A DNA stretch of 64,000 bases from assembly GCA_016719405.1 (NCBI GenBank), contig JADJZE010000013.1, positions 1 through 64,000 of the forward strand, written 5' to 3'. Of the stretch, positions 42,624 through 51,690 are shown in pieces. The notes under the pieces were generated by a model, which ran no database searches, had not been told where the DNA came from, and saw only the letters and a program-made list of their open reading frames with translations. How positions within the stretch are numbered: position 1 is the first letter of the stretch; each line of letters starts with the position of its first letter. The position numbers and the translations under genes were made by a program. Origin of the DNA: Candidatus Aalborgicola lynettensis. GTDB taxonomy: Bacteria; Pseudomonadota; Gammaproteobacteria; Burkholderiales; Burkholderiaceae_C.

Positions 42624-43511
42624 ATGTCGGGTTTGATTTCGGTTGGCTTGCGTGGGTGGGGGGGCGTTGCATTGCTGGCCGCGGCTCTGGCTTTGTCGGC
42701 GTGCGGCTCCAAAACCATCCACCGCGCACCGGTGGAAGACCGCAACCACAGTCGTGGCGGCGACGCTGCGGCGAAACAATTTCCCGGTTACGAGAACGCT
42801 GGCAAGCCCGGTTACTACACCGTCAAGCCGGGGGACACACTGGGGCGCTTGAGTTTTGAACAAGGGCAAAGTTATAAAGACGTTGCGCGCTGGAACGCCT
42901 TGGACAACCCCGACAAGATTGAGGTGGGGCAAGTGTTGCGTATGTTGCCGCCAACTGGAACCAGTGAACCAGTGGGTGTGGCGGTGGCTAGGCCAGTGGC
43001 GTCTACCGTAGTGACATCTACGCCAATAGCGCCAGGGCAGAACAAACCTGCAACTGCTACATCGGCGGCACCCGTAGCAGCTGCACCGGTGGCTACGGCA
43101 CCCATGGCTCCCTCCGCCGCGGCGGTGGGAGACGACGAGGTAAGCTGGATGTGGCCCGCCAACGGTAACGTGATAGTGGGTTTTGACGAGGCCAACAACA
43201 AGGGCCTGGATATTGGTGGTGCTATGGGTGATGCGGTGGTGGCTGCGGCCGACGGTAAGGTGATTTGGGCTGCACCTGGTGAAAAAACAATGAGCCAATA
43301 TGGCAACTTGATCATCGTGCAGCACAATAAAACCTATTTGACTGCCTACGCGAATAACAGTGTTTTGTTGGTCAAAGAAGATCAGTGGATAAAAAAGGGC
43401 CAGAAAATTGCTGAAATCGGGAACAGTGGCACAGATCGCGTTAAGTTGCATTTCCAGTTGCGTAAATTTGGCAAGCCGCTAGACCCTGCCAAATACATGC
43501 CCGCCCGGTAA
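42624..43511 (+). CDS. nlpD: Lipoprotein NlpD, LysM and inactive LytM domains
   Basis: A 295-residue lipoprotein. The lipobox is LALSACGS, a LysM domain follows (YYTVKPGDTLGRLSFEQGQ), then an Ala/Pro/Thr linker and a C-terminal LytM/M23 domain. The zinc ligands are degraded: KGLDIGG keeps the Asp, but the expected His is missing, and LTAYANN has Tyr in the HxH region. This matches NlpD-type activators of the AmiC amidase rather than a working peptidase. It lies between pcm and rpoS, as in most proteobacteria. Confidence 0.92.
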   Translation: MSGLISVGLRGWGGVALLAAALALSACGSKTIHRAPVEDRNHSRGGDAAAKQFPGYENAGKPGYYTVKPGDTLGRLSFEQGQSYKDVARWNALDNPDKIEVGQVLRMLPPTGTSEPVGVAVARPVASTVVTSTPIAPGQNKPATATSAAPVAAAPVATAPMAPSAAAVGDDEVSWMWPANGNVIVGFDEANNKGLDIGGAMGDAVVAAADGKVIWAAPGEKTMSQYGNLIIVQHNKTYLTAYANNSVLLVKEDQWIKKGQKIAEIGNSGTDRVKLHFQLRKFGKPLDPAKYMPAR

Positions 43512-43517
43512 CGGTAT

Positions 43518-44603
43518 ATGAAAAATCCCCGGGCTCCAGGTGCCGATCGTCCCAAGGGGCGGGCACTGCCCGGGGAGCCAGATTTGGCATCATTTGTGCC
43601 GGTAGCGCCCGAGGAGTGTGCGCAAGCAGCTACTAATTTTGTAGCAAGCGACGAGCCTGGTGTGGTGCCAGATGACACGCTGCAAGCCCCCACCGCCGCG
43701 GTGTTGGGGGCGCTGGTGCCAGAGTCAGCGCTCGACGAGGGGCTGGACGGCGCGGCGTCGGACGCGCTGACCCAGTACCTGCGTGGTGTGCGCCGCACCG
43801 AGCTGTTCACCCCCGAGCAGGAGTTTGAAATGGCCACCCGCGCCCGCGCAGGGGACTTTGCGGCCCGCCAGAGCATGATCGAGCACAACCTGCGCCTGGT
43901 GGTAAGCATTGCCAAGGGGTATATGGGCCGGGGCGTGCCCATGTCCGACCTGATCGAAGAAGGCAACCTGGGCCTGATGCACGCCATCGACAAGTTCGAG
44001 CCCGAGCGGGGTTTCCGTTTTTCGACCTATGCCACCTGGTGGATACGCCAGTCGGTGGACCGGGCGTTGATGTACCAGGGCCGCGCGGTGCGCCTGCCGG
44101 TCAATGTGGTGCGTGAGTTGCAGCACGTGCTGCGGGCCCGGCGCATGCTGGAAAACGACGCCAATCTGGTGGCCCAGCGCCCCGAAGGCGTGCGGGTGGA
44201 AGACATTGCCGCCTTGCTGGGGCGCGATGTGGCCCATGTGGCCGATCTGCTGGCCATGGCCGAGACGCCGCGCTCACTGGACGCTAACCTGGACCGGGGT
44301 GGCGACGAACACACCTTGGGCGACAGCCTGGTGGATGAGTTGGCGCTGGACCCTGAAGACATTACCCAGGCGCATGAGGTCGACAAATTGCTCGACACCT
44401 GGATTGCCGCCCTGTCGCGGCGCGAGCGCGAAGTGCTGGAAGGCCGCTTTGGCCTGCACGACCGCGAGCCCGAAACGCTGGATGTGCTCAGCGTGCGCCT
44501 GGGGCTGACGCGCGAACGCGTGCGCCAGATTCAGAACGAAGCCCTGCTCAAACTCAAGCGCCACGTGGCGCGCAGTGGCATCAAGCGCGACGCGTTGATG
44601 TGA
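43518..44603 (+). CDS. rpoS: RNA polymerase sigma factor RpoS
   Basis: A 361-residue group 2 sigma factor for stationary phase and stress. Region 1.2 starts near residue 85 (DALTQYLRGVRRTELFTPEQ). Region 2 has HNLRLVVSIAKGYMGRG and FSTYATWWIRQSVDRAL, region 3 PVNVVRELQHVLRA, and region 4 LTRERVRQIQNEALLKLKRH. The poorly conserved N-terminus includes CAQAATNFVASD, translated from half a family A repeat (43,619-43,646). Confidence 0.95.
   Translation: MKNPRAPGADRPKGRALPGEPDLASFVPVAPEECAQAATNFVASDEPGVVPDDTLQAPTAAVLGALVPESALDEGLDGAASDALTQYLRGVRRTELFTPEQEFEMATRARAGDFAARQSMIEHNLRLVVSIAKGYMGRGVPMSDLIEEGNLGLMHAIDKFEPERGFRFSTYATWWIRQSVDRALMYQGRAVRLPVNVVRELQHVLRARRMLENDANLVAQRPEGVRVEDIAALLGRDVAHVADLLAMAETPRSLDANLDRGGDEHTLGDSLVDELALDPEDITQAHEVDKLLDTWIAALSRREREVLEGRFGLHDREPETLDVLSVRLGLTRERVRQIQNEALLKLKRHVARSGIKRDALM
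43619..43646 (-). repeat. Half-copy of the family A repeat inside rpoS (copy A6)
   Basis: TGCGCAAGCAGCTACTAATT then TTGTAGCA. It reproduces one hairpin plus the adjoining GCGCAAGCAGC of the intergenic copies and encodes part of the variable N-terminus of RpoS, in a region without conserved function. Confidence 0.65.
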
Positions 44604-44607
44604 AATA

Positions 44608-44745
44608 GAGCCCCCCTGCATCGCTCACTCCCGTTCACGCCGGGGCTCCGCCGCTGCGCGGGTCGCTGCCCCCCATGGGGGCTAATTTTCCCTCGTTTGG
44701 GCTCGCCAGAGCCTGAACGACACGGGGTGGCCCGGCGGAAAATTG
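44608..44745. repeat. GC-rich dispersed repeat (family B) behind rpoS
   Basis: The gap between rpoS and the next, convergent gene is filled by GCCCCCCTGCATCGCTCACT, CGCTGCCCCCCATGGGGGCT, AATTTTCCCTCGTTTGGGC and GGGGTGGCCCGGCGGAAAATT. The CCCCCATGGGGG hairpin and the GGCCCGGCG block also occur in the permease gene (9,080-9,158). The flanking AATTTTCC and GGAAAATT can pair, making a long outer stem that could act as a two-way terminator. Confidence 0.65.
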
Positions 44746-45168
44746 CTACTTAAGTACAGCGCCGCAGCGTCCGGCAGTGCAGGGGGTGGTGCGCTGGCTG
44801 ATGAAGGTGCGGTAGTTCTTTCCCATCTGCCCCATGTCGGCACAGGTTGCCGCATCACCGTCGAAGGCAAAACCTGCGGCACTGGCTGCGTCCAGCACCT
44901 CGACCCGCTTCAGCCCCATCTTGGCGAAGGGCTCCGGGGCCCGCCATTGGTCGGCACAAATGTTGTGGTAAATGAAGGTGTAGTAGGTCAGTTCGGTGAG
45001 TGCCGCTTTGTCCAGCACCACGCGCAGCGTGCCCCCCTCCATGGCCGCGCTTTTTGTGCCGTGTGAACCCAGCGATTTGCGCAGTGGCTCGGGCACGTTT
45101 TTCAGTTCTGTGCCGGCATAGGCCACCATGGCCAAACAACCCATACCCCATGTGATCCAGTTTTTCAC
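44746..45168 (-). CDS. Hypothetical exported protein
   Basis: A 140-residue protein starting at GTG 45168 with AGGAAG a few bases upstream. A signal peptide (ITWGMGCLAMVAYA) is followed by a mature part with four Cys (in HNICADQW, ATCADMG, TPCTAGRC) that could form two disulfides in the periplasm. The family is not recognised. It ends against the family B repeat and faces the divergent mipA-like gene. Confidence 0.7.
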   Translation of the reverse strand: MKNWITWGMGCLAMVAYAGTELKNVPEPLRKSLGSHGTKSAAMEGGTLRVVLDKAALTELTYYTFIYHNICADQWRAPEPFAKMGLKRVEVLDAASAAGFAFDGDAATCADMGQMGKNYRTFISQRTTPCTAGRCGAVLK

Positions 45169-45289
45169 ACATTCTTCCTTTCACGTAAGGGGTGCATTGT
45201 TACTGAAAGCAGAAAATTCAAAAGACCCCAAGCCCTGCCATACTTTGCCCCACACGGTTGAATCTCTCTACCCAGAACCCCGCACCACC

Positions 45290-46138
45290 ATGAAGCCATT
45301 CCACCGATTCTCTTTTTCGCAACCCTGCGCACTGGCGTTTGCATTGATCGCGCTGGGGGCACCAGGCGCCCACGCGCAAGGGAGTGCGCCACTCCCGCTG
45401 TGGGAGCTTGGCGCGTTTGGCATGGGCTTGAAGCAGCAGGCTTATCCGGGATCGTCCCAGCAGATCGACCGCGCGTTGGTGCTGCCCTTCTTTATTTACC
45501 GGGGCCAATATTTCCGATCGGACCGCGGGGGCGTGGGGCTGCGCGCCGTCAAAACCGACACCGTGGAGGTGGACATCGGCGCAAGCGGCGCGTTTGGCTC
45601 CAGTTCGAATGACATCGAGGCCCGCCGGGGCATGCCCGATTTGGGGACACTGGTCGAGTTTGGCCCGCGCGTGAAATGGAACCTGGGCAGTGGCCCGGGT
45701 AACGGCAAGCTGCGCGCCGAGCTGGCGCTGCGTGGCGTATTTGACCTGACGGACCGATTCAAGGACAAAGGCCTCTCGCTGGAACCGGAGCTGATTTTTG
45801 AGCGCAGCACCGGCGGCGGCTTGCGGTACGGCACCAGCGTGGGCCTGGTGTTCGGAGATGAGCGTTTAACGGATACCTTCTATGGCGTCGCTCCTGCCTA
45901 TGCCACGGCGGTGCGTCCGGCCTACCAAGCGCACAGTGGGCTGATCATGTCGCGCCTGTCGCTTAACCTCAGCCAGGGGCTAAGCCCCAACCTGCGTGTG
46001 TTTGGGTTTGCGCGCCTGACTTCGGTAGAAGGGGCCGCCAACAGTGCCAGCCCATTGGTGCGGCAAAACGCGGGGTCTAGCATGGGCTTTGGTTTGCTGT
46101 ACACCTTTGCCAGGTCGGATGCGCGTGCCGCCGACTGA
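45290..46138 (+). CDS. MipA/OmpV family outer-membrane protein
   Basis: A 282-residue protein with a signal peptide (CALAFALIALGAPGAHAQG) and alternating beta-strands typical of the MipA/OmpV barrel. Examples are LPLWELGAFGMGLKQQAYPG near the mature start and FGFARLTSVEGAANSASPLV near the end. The C-terminal GFGLLYTFARS lies close to the end. MipA links murein synthases and hydrolases; OmpV-like members are porins or adhesins. ATG 45290 is chosen because the signal peptide begins there. Confidence 0.85.
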   Translation: MKPFHRFSFSQPCALAFALIALGAPGAHAQGSAPLPLWELGAFGMGLKQQAYPGSSQQIDRALVLPFFIYRGQYFRSDRGGVGLRAVKTDTVEVDIGASGAFGSSSNDIEARRGMPDLGTLVEFGPRVKWNLGSGPGNGKLRAELALRGVFDLTDRFKDKGLSLEPELIFERSTGGGLRYGTSVGLVFGDERLTDTFYGVAPAYATAVRPAYQAHSGLIMSRLSLNLSQGLSPNLRVFGFARLTSVEGAANSASPLVRQNAGSSMGFGLLYTFARSDARAAD

Positions 46139-46181
46139 TGGACTGCGGCGGGTGTATCGCCCGACCTGAGACAATTCAGGC

Positions 46182-47690
46182 ATGACAGAAACTACCCACT
46201 TACCCCCCGAACCGGCCGAAAAACCCCTGCCCGAGGGCTGGCTCAAGGTCAAAGCCCTGGACCTGGAAGCCCAGGGTGTCGCCCACCAGAGCGATGGCAA
46301 AGTCGTTTTTATCGATGGTGCCTTGCCCTTTGAGGTGGTCAGTGCCCAAATTCACCGCAGCAAAGCCAGCTTCGAGAAAGGCACGCTGACCGTTATTCAC
46401 CAGGAATCGTCGCAGCGCGTGCGCCCTGGCTGCCCGCACTTTGGCCTGCACGAGGGTGCGTGCGGTGGCTGCAAGATGCAGCACCTGCACCCTGCGGCCC
46501 AAGTGGCGGTAAAGCAGCGTGTGCTGGAAGACAACCTGTGGCACATCGGCAAGGTGCGCGCCGACAACATGCTGCGCCCCATCGAAGGCCCCACCTGGGG
46601 CTACCGCTACCGCGCCCGCTTGTCGGTGCGTTTTGTGCGCAAAAAGGGCGAAGTGCTGGTGGGTTTTCACGAGCGCAAAAGCCGTTACGTGGCCGATATG
46701 AAAGTGTGTCCCGTGCTGGCACCCCACGTGAGCGCCATGCTGATGCCGCTGCGTGCCCTGATCGCGTCCATGGACGCCAAGGAAGAGTGCGCGCAGATTG
46801 AACTGGCGGTGGGCGATATGGGCGTGGGCGTGGGCGTGGGCGTGGGCGGTGCGGCGGGTGCCGGTGGCGGTGCCGCCACGGAAGTGACCGCGCTGGTGTT
46901 GCGCCACCTGGTGCCCTTGACCGGGGCCGACCTGGGTCGCCTGCGAACCTTTGCCAAAGAGCACCCCGGTGTGCAATGGTGGCTGCAGCCCAAGGGCCTG
47001 GACACCGTGCACCGGCTGGACGAATTGCCCGGTTACGAGACGGCGCAACTCGCCTACGCCTTGCCCGACTTTGGCATCACCATGCCCTACCGGCCCATCG
47101 ACTTCACGCAGGTCAACCCGCACATCAACCGGGTGCTGGTGACGCGGGCGCTGGGCCTGTTGGCAGTGCAAAAAACCGAGCGCGTGATTGACTGGTTTTG
47201 CGGCCTGGGCAACTTTACGCTGCCCCTGGCCACCCAGGCGCGCGAAGTGCTGGGTGTGGAAGGTGCCGAAAGTTTGGTCGCCCGTTCGCGCGAAAATTTG
47301 AAGGCAAATAAGGCTTGCGCGCCCGTCGGACGTGCGCTGGCAGCTACACAATTTGTAGCGCGTAATTTGTTTGAGATGACCCCCGAGATGCTGGTAGGCG
47401 ATGGCGCCGCCAACAAATGGTTGGTAGACCCCCCGCGCGAAGGCGCCTACGCCTTGGTGCAAGCCCTGGCCGAACTCCAGGCGCGCAAGCAAGACGGCCG
47501 GGCCACGGCCGCCGAGCAGGCCTGGGCCGCGCCCCAGCGCATTGTGTACGTGAGCTGCAACCCTGCCACCCTGGCGCGCGACGCCGGTGTGCTGCAGCAA
47601 GCCGGTTACCGCTGTGCCATGGCCGGGGTGGTGAACATGTTCCCGCACACGGCGCATGTGGAGAGTATGGCGGTGTTTGAGCTGGCGTGA
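46182..47690 (+). CDS. rlmD: 23S rRNA (uracil-1939-C5)-methyltransferase
   Basis: A 502-residue RNA methyltransferase with an N-terminal TRAM domain, [4Fe-4S] ligands (C84, C94, C97 and the Cys in KVCPVL), the SAM site DWFCGLGNFTLPLA and the catalytic loop VYVSCNPATLARD. Two inserts are odd. One is a Gly-Val run (GVGVGVGVGG) from a 6-bp tandem repeat near 46,820-46,850. The other is KACAPVGRALAATQFVARN (about 377-395), translated from a full family A repeat between conserved parts of the catalytic domain. Confidence 0.94.
   Translation: MTETTHLPPEPAEKPLPEGWLKVKALDLEAQGVAHQSDGKVVFIDGALPFEVVSAQIHRSKASFEKGTLTVIHQESSQRVRPGCPHFGLHEGACGGCKMQHLHPAAQVAVKQRVLEDNLWHIGKVRADNMLRPIEGPTWGYRYRARLSVRFVRKKGEVLVGFHERKSRYVADMKVCPVLAPHVSAMLMPLRALIASMDAKEECAQIELAVGDMGVGVGVGVGGAAGAGGGAATEVTALVLRHLVPLTGADLGRLRTFAKEHPGVQWWLQPKGLDTVHRLDELPGYETAQLAYALPDFGITMPYRPIDFTQVNPHINRVLVTRALGLLAVQKTERVIDWFCGLGNFTLPLATQAREVLGVEGAESLVARSRENLKANKACAPVGRALAATQFVARNLFEMTPEMLVGDGAANKWLVDPPREGAYALVQALAELQARKQDGRATAAEQAWAAPQRIVYVSCNPATLARDAGVLQQAGYRCAMAGVVNMFPHTAHVESMAVFELA
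47311..47362 (-). repeat. Family A double-hairpin repeat translated inside rlmD (copy A7)
   Basis: CTTGCGCGCCCGTCGGACGT, GCGCTGG, then CAGCTACACAATTTGTAGCG. Both hairpins are present and the reading frame passes through both. The encoded segment sits between the SAM-binding strand region and LFEMTPEML. Confidence 0.8.
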
Positions 47691-47781
47691 GGGGGAGATG
47701 TGGAGGTGCGATGCAGCAGACAGGCTTTGTCAGCTGCGATGGCCCTGGTGACTGTTCAAGGCTGCCACCTGCCGACCCTGC

Positions 47782-48732
47782 CTACTGGTGCCCCAGGCGC
47801 ACCTGCATGCCGGGGTGGCGTGCCGCCAGGGCTTTGAGTTTGCGCAGGCTTTCCCGGTTGTGGGCCTGGTCGCGGGTGAATTTGCCGGGTTCTACACCGT
47901 GGTCCCAGCCCCACTGGGTGTGTGAGGTGTCGCCCACCAGCAGTATGGGGCCCTGCGTGCTGCGCACCAGGTAGGCGGTGCTGCCAGCAGTGTGCCCTGG
48001 CGTGTAAATGGCGAACACGCTGGCGTCGCCAAAAATGTCCAGCACGGCTTCAAACGTGTTGGGTTCCAGCGGAGCAGGGCGTTGGGTAAAGGGCAGCTCT
48101 TGCAACGGGGCTTTGTTGGCCAGCAGCGCATTGGTGGCGTTTTGCGTGGCGCCGTGTTTGAAATATGTGGCGGTGGCCTCGTCAGTGCCCACAAACAGCG
48201 GCACTTCGGGCCCGATGTCGGGCATACCGGTGATGTGGTCAATGTGCAGGTGCGTAAAGAACACCCCGCCCAGCGGGCCATTGAGCCCGGCAACGATGTC
48301 GGCAGTGGGCTTTTGGAGCTTCATCTGGTCGAGTTTCATGACCTTTTGCAGCAGCCAGTTCAAGCCGTAGTCGCTCGGGTTTTGCACGATGCGGGCCGAC
48401 ACGCCCGTGTCCACCAGAAAGTTGCCGTGCACCGGGTGGCGCAGCACATGTGCGTACACCGCAATCGGTTCGTCGCGGTCTTGCAGTGCTGCGGCTTGCG
48501 GGTCTTTCAGGTTCAGCAGGCCCGACAAGGGCACTTTCCAGGTGGCACTGGTCACGGTTTCCACTACCACCGGCCCGGGCGCGGGCAATTGTTGCTCCAT
48601 GGCGGCGTCGCTGACGTTTTTTCCAATTCTGGAGAGCTCCAGTGGGTGGGTGGTGGGCACGCAGCCCGCCAAAACCAGCAGCGATGCAGCCATTGCCACT
48701 GCGAGTAGCCAGTGCCGGAGTATGTGGTTCAC
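47782..48732 (-). CDS. Metallo-beta-lactamase-fold lipoprotein
   Basis: A 316-residue protein from GTG 48732. The lipobox LLVLAGCVP follows a hydrophobic leader, so it should be a lipoprotein in the periplasm. The metal-binding motif is THLHIDH, with further ligands in YTPGHTAGS and LVGDTSHTQ. This pattern fits the lactonase/hydrolase branch of the superfamily. The substrate is unknown. It converges with rlmD across a 91-bp gap. Confidence 0.85.
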   Translation of the reverse strand: MNHILRHWLLAVAMAASLLVLAGCVPTTHPLELSRIGKNVSDAAMEQQLPAPGPVVVETVTSATWKVPLSGLLNLKDPQAAALQDRDEPIAVYAHVLRHPVHGNFLVDTGVSARIVQNPSDYGLNWLLQKVMKLDQMKLQKPTADIVAGLNGPLGGVFFTHLHIDHITGMPDIGPEVPLFVGTDEATATYFKHGATQNATNALLANKAPLQELPFTQRPAPLEPNTFEAVLDIFGDASVFAIYTPGHTAGSTAYLVRSTQGPILLVGDTSHTQWGWDHGVEPGKFTRDQAHNRESLRKLKALAARHPGMQVRLGHQ

Positions 48733-48779
48733 GATGACGCTCCCATCCAATGCAGTGTGCGACCAGGTACCCAATAGGG

Positions 48780-51329
48780 TCAGTATGGCTTGAAGTTGGA
48801 GCCACCTGCACGGGTTGCGCTTGCTGCGCCCAGGCGCGGCGCATTGCCACGCCGCTCCTGGACGACCGGCGTGTGGCGGCTGCGTACCTTGGGTGTGCCG
48901 TTTCCTGTTTTGAAGAACGCAATGGTGTGCTGCAACTGCTCGGCCTGGCCCGACAGCTCTTCGCTGGTGGCGGCCAGCTCTTCGGACGCCGAGGCATTTT
49001 GCTGCGTCGCTTTGGACAACTGGCCCATGGCGCCGCCAATTTGCACTACCGATTCGCTTTGTTCGGCGCTGGCCGCCGCAATTTCTTGCACCAGCTCGCT
49101 GGTTTTCTGGATGTTGGGAACAATCTGGTCGAGCAGCTTGCCGGCGCGTTCGGCGGTGTCTACGCTGTTGCCCGCCAATTCGCCAATCTCTTTGGCGGCC
49201 TCCTGGCTGCGCTCGGCCAGTTTGCGTACCTCTGCCGCCACCACGGCAAAGCCTTTGCCGTGTTCGCCGGCGCGGGCGGCTTCAATGGCGGCGTTCAGCG
49301 CCAGCAAATTGGTTTGGTAGGCAATGTCGTCGACGATGCCAATTTTGGCGGCAATCTGCTTCATCGCCACCACGGTCTGGCTCACGGCACTGCCGCCATC
49401 GGTGGCCTCGGCGCTGGCCTTGGTGGCCATGCCGTCGGTTACTTTGGCGTTGTCGCTGTTTTGGCTGATGCTGGCCGACATGGCATCAATTTGCGAGGTG
49501 GTTTCTTCCACACTGGCGGCTTGTTCGCTAGCGGCTTGGGACAGGCTTTGTGCGGTGGCACTCACCTGGTTGGCCGCACCGGTCAGTGCGTCCGCGGCGG
49601 CGTGCACTTCGCCCAGCACCCGGGTCAGCGACTCGGCGGTGGAGTTGGCGCTGTCTTTGACGCGGCCAAACAGGCCTGCATAGTCGCGCTCAATGCGTTG
49701 GGTGAGGTCGCCCTCGGCAAAGGCGGCCAGCACGGTGGCTACGTCGGTCAAGCCTTGTTCGCTGGTGTCCATCAACTGGTTCATGCCGGTGGCCAGGTTG
49801 GCGAAAAAGCCGGTCTGCCCCTCGGCTTTGAGGCGCTGGGTGAAGTCGCCCACTGCTGCGGCTTTTACCAGGGCAGCAATTTGCTCCTCGGTCGCAAGCT
49901 GACTGGTGATGTCGTCCCACTGGCCCACGGAGCCCAGCATGTCGCCATTTTCCCCGCGCACGGGGTTGGTGGTGAGGGCATAGGTTCTGCCGCCCAGTAC
50001 CAATTGGGAGTTGACGGTGGTACTCAGGTTGCGCAGGCGCTCCAGGGCGGCGCCGGGTTCGGCATAAAACACGCCGATGCTGCCGCCCACAATTTTGTCG
50101 GGGTCAAAGCCGGGAATTTGCTGCGCAAATGCAGCACGGTCGCGGCGCAAGGTGTCCTGCAGGGCGTTGTTGATGTAGAGCACGGTGCCGTCGCGGTCGG
50201 CTATGCGCACCGGGCTGCTTACGCAGTCCAGCGCCAGCTTGATGCGGGCATTGGCAATGGCGGCGGCGGAAGCCGCTTGCAAAGACTTTTGCACCTTGTC
50301 CATGGCCTCGCTGATGCGCATTTTTTGGCCGGGCAGGCGGTCCATGGCGACGTCGAGTTTGCCTTCGGCATAGCCCGCAGCTAGTTCGACAGTTTTCATG
50401 GTGAGGGCAATGTTGGATTGCACCAGGCTGTTGACGTTGTGCGCCATCACGCCGTAGGTGCCGGGCAGCCCTTGGGTGGGAATGCGGTAGTCCATTGCGC
50501 CCAGGTCCTGCTGGCGCGACATTTCGGTCTGCGCATCTTGAAACCTGGCCAGCACGGCCTGCATCTTGCCCAGGGCGGTAATCAGCGAACCGGTTTCGTC
50601 CTGGCTGTCGGCCACCAGCACGCCATCGAGTCGGCCTGCGGCCACGTCATCGGCCGCCTGCACGGCTTTACCCAAGGGGCGGGTAATGCCGCGCACCAGA
50701 TAGACGCCAAACAACACGGCAAACAGCACGCCAACCACCACTGCGGCAATGGCAATGTTGCGTATGGTGTGGTAGCTGGCAACCGCTGCCGCGTACCTGG
50801 CTTTGGCTTCTTCAAGCTGGTGTTTGAACAACACATCAATACCCTTGCCCACCGGCGCATACAGGGGGCGTACGTTGTCTACCACCAGGCGGTTGGCTTC
50901 CTTGATGTCGTTGGCGCGCAGCGCAGCCACAACTTTGAGCAACCCCTGTTGCACAAACGCTTGGCGGTCGGCGGCGAATTGGCTGGCCAATTTCTCTTCT
51001 TCTGGCGCCAGTGGGTGGGCGGTGTAGGCGTCCCAAATTTTGGCGATGGCGGCAATGTTGGCTTCCACCGCGGCGGTGTTGGCGGCAACCACGTCGGCGG
51101 TGGGCGCAATCAGCGTCACGGCCAGCGCCAAGCGGTTGGCCAGCAGCAGTTTTTGAATCTCTGCAATCTCGCCGGTGGTCTGCAAACTGTCTTCATAAAT
51201 GACGCGGCTGGCTTCGTTGGATTGGCCAATGCCGTACAAGCCCAGCGCGCCAATGGCCGCTAACAACAAGGACAGGGCTGTAATCAGCACGGACAGGCGG
51301 GTGCCGATTTTGAGGTCACGAAAATTCAT
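48780..51329 (-). CDS. Methyl-accepting chemotaxis protein with PAS domain
   Basis: An 849-residue receptor. Transmembrane helices lie near residues 13-33 and 190-212, with a four-helix-bundle periplasmic part between them. HAMP follows, then a PAS domain (LALDCVSSPVRIADRDGTVL), a second HAMP-like stretch and a signalling domain with AYQTNLLALNAAIEAARAGE. Unlike the first receptor it lacks a WxxF tether at its C-terminus, which is basic (RSRHTPVVQERRGNAPRLG). ATG 51329 (MNFRDLKIGTR) is chosen. No che genes are adjacent. Confidence 0.9.
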   Translation of the reverse strand: MNFRDLKIGTRLSVLITALSLLLAAIGALGLYGIGQSNEASRVIYEDSLQTTGEIAEIQKLLLANRLALAVTLIAPTADVVAANTAAVEANIAAIAKIWDAYTAHPLAPEEEKLASQFAADRQAFVQQGLLKVVAALRANDIKEANRLVVDNVRPLYAPVGKGIDVLFKHQLEEAKARYAAAVASYHTIRNIAIAAVVVGVLFAVLFGVYLVRGITRPLGKAVQAADDVAAGRLDGVLVADSQDETGSLITALGKMQAVLARFQDAQTEMSRQQDLGAMDYRIPTQGLPGTYGVMAHNVNSLVQSNIALTMKTVELAAGYAEGKLDVAMDRLPGQKMRISEAMDKVQKSLQAASAAAIANARIKLALDCVSSPVRIADRDGTVLYINNALQDTLRRDRAAFAQQIPGFDPDKIVGGSIGVFYAEPGAALERLRNLSTTVNSQLVLGGRTYALTTNPVRGENGDMLGSVGQWDDITSQLATEEQIAALVKAAAVGDFTQRLKAEGQTGFFANLATGMNQLMDTSEQGLTDVATVLAAFAEGDLTQRIERDYAGLFGRVKDSANSTAESLTRVLGEVHAAADALTGAANQVSATAQSLSQAASEQAASVEETTSQIDAMSASISQNSDNAKVTDGMATKASAEATDGGSAVSQTVVAMKQIAAKIGIVDDIAYQTNLLALNAAIEAARAGEHGKGFAVVAAEVRKLAERSQEAAKEIGELAGNSVDTAERAGKLLDQIVPNIQKTSELVQEIAAASAEQSESVVQIGGAMGQLSKATQQNASASEELAATSEELSGQAEQLQHTIAFFKTGNGTPKVRSRHTPVVQERRGNAPRLGAASATRAGGSNFKPY

Positions 51330-51690
51330 GAATCGTCTTTCGGTGGGGTGAGGGGCGAATGGATATTTTGAAAACTGCACGGCATTATGGGCTGTAAATA
51401 TCGATGCCGCTGGTGCTGCCTGGGTGTGCTGGCTTTGCTAGCGGTGCAGACCGTGGAGGGCCATTTTTCCGGTTTAAGCGGACATGGGCGACAAGTTTTC
51501 CACAGGACGGAAAAGTCAAAAAATGCCTAGCACACACCAACGCCGCAAGTCGTGCACCATTCGGCACCGCCCAAAAAAGTGGCATGGCCCGCCAAGCCAC
51601 GGCTGGCGCGGGTTTGGCGGCTTGTGAACAGAGTTATCCCCAACCCAGCCCACAGTTTGCAGGGGCAAGTATTTTTTTGCCCGATGCGGT
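51330..51690. other. Intergenic region holding the first trxC-flanking repeat
   Basis: The 361 bp between the chemoreceptor start and the trxC stop contain no gene I can support. About half is the direct repeat listed at 51,490. The part next to the chemoreceptor should hold its promoter. Confidence 0.7.
51490..51677 (+). repeat. trxC-flanking direct repeat, copy 1
   Basis: The best-conserved part (51,579-51,677) matches 52,329-52,426 with only a few differences, e.g. GGCTGGCGCGGGTTTGGCGG then CTTGTGAACAGAGTTATCCC. The outer part shares AGTTTTCCACAGGA. TTTTCCACA (51,496) and TTATCCCCA (51,634) are each one base from the DnaA box TTATCCACA. Confidence 0.85.
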
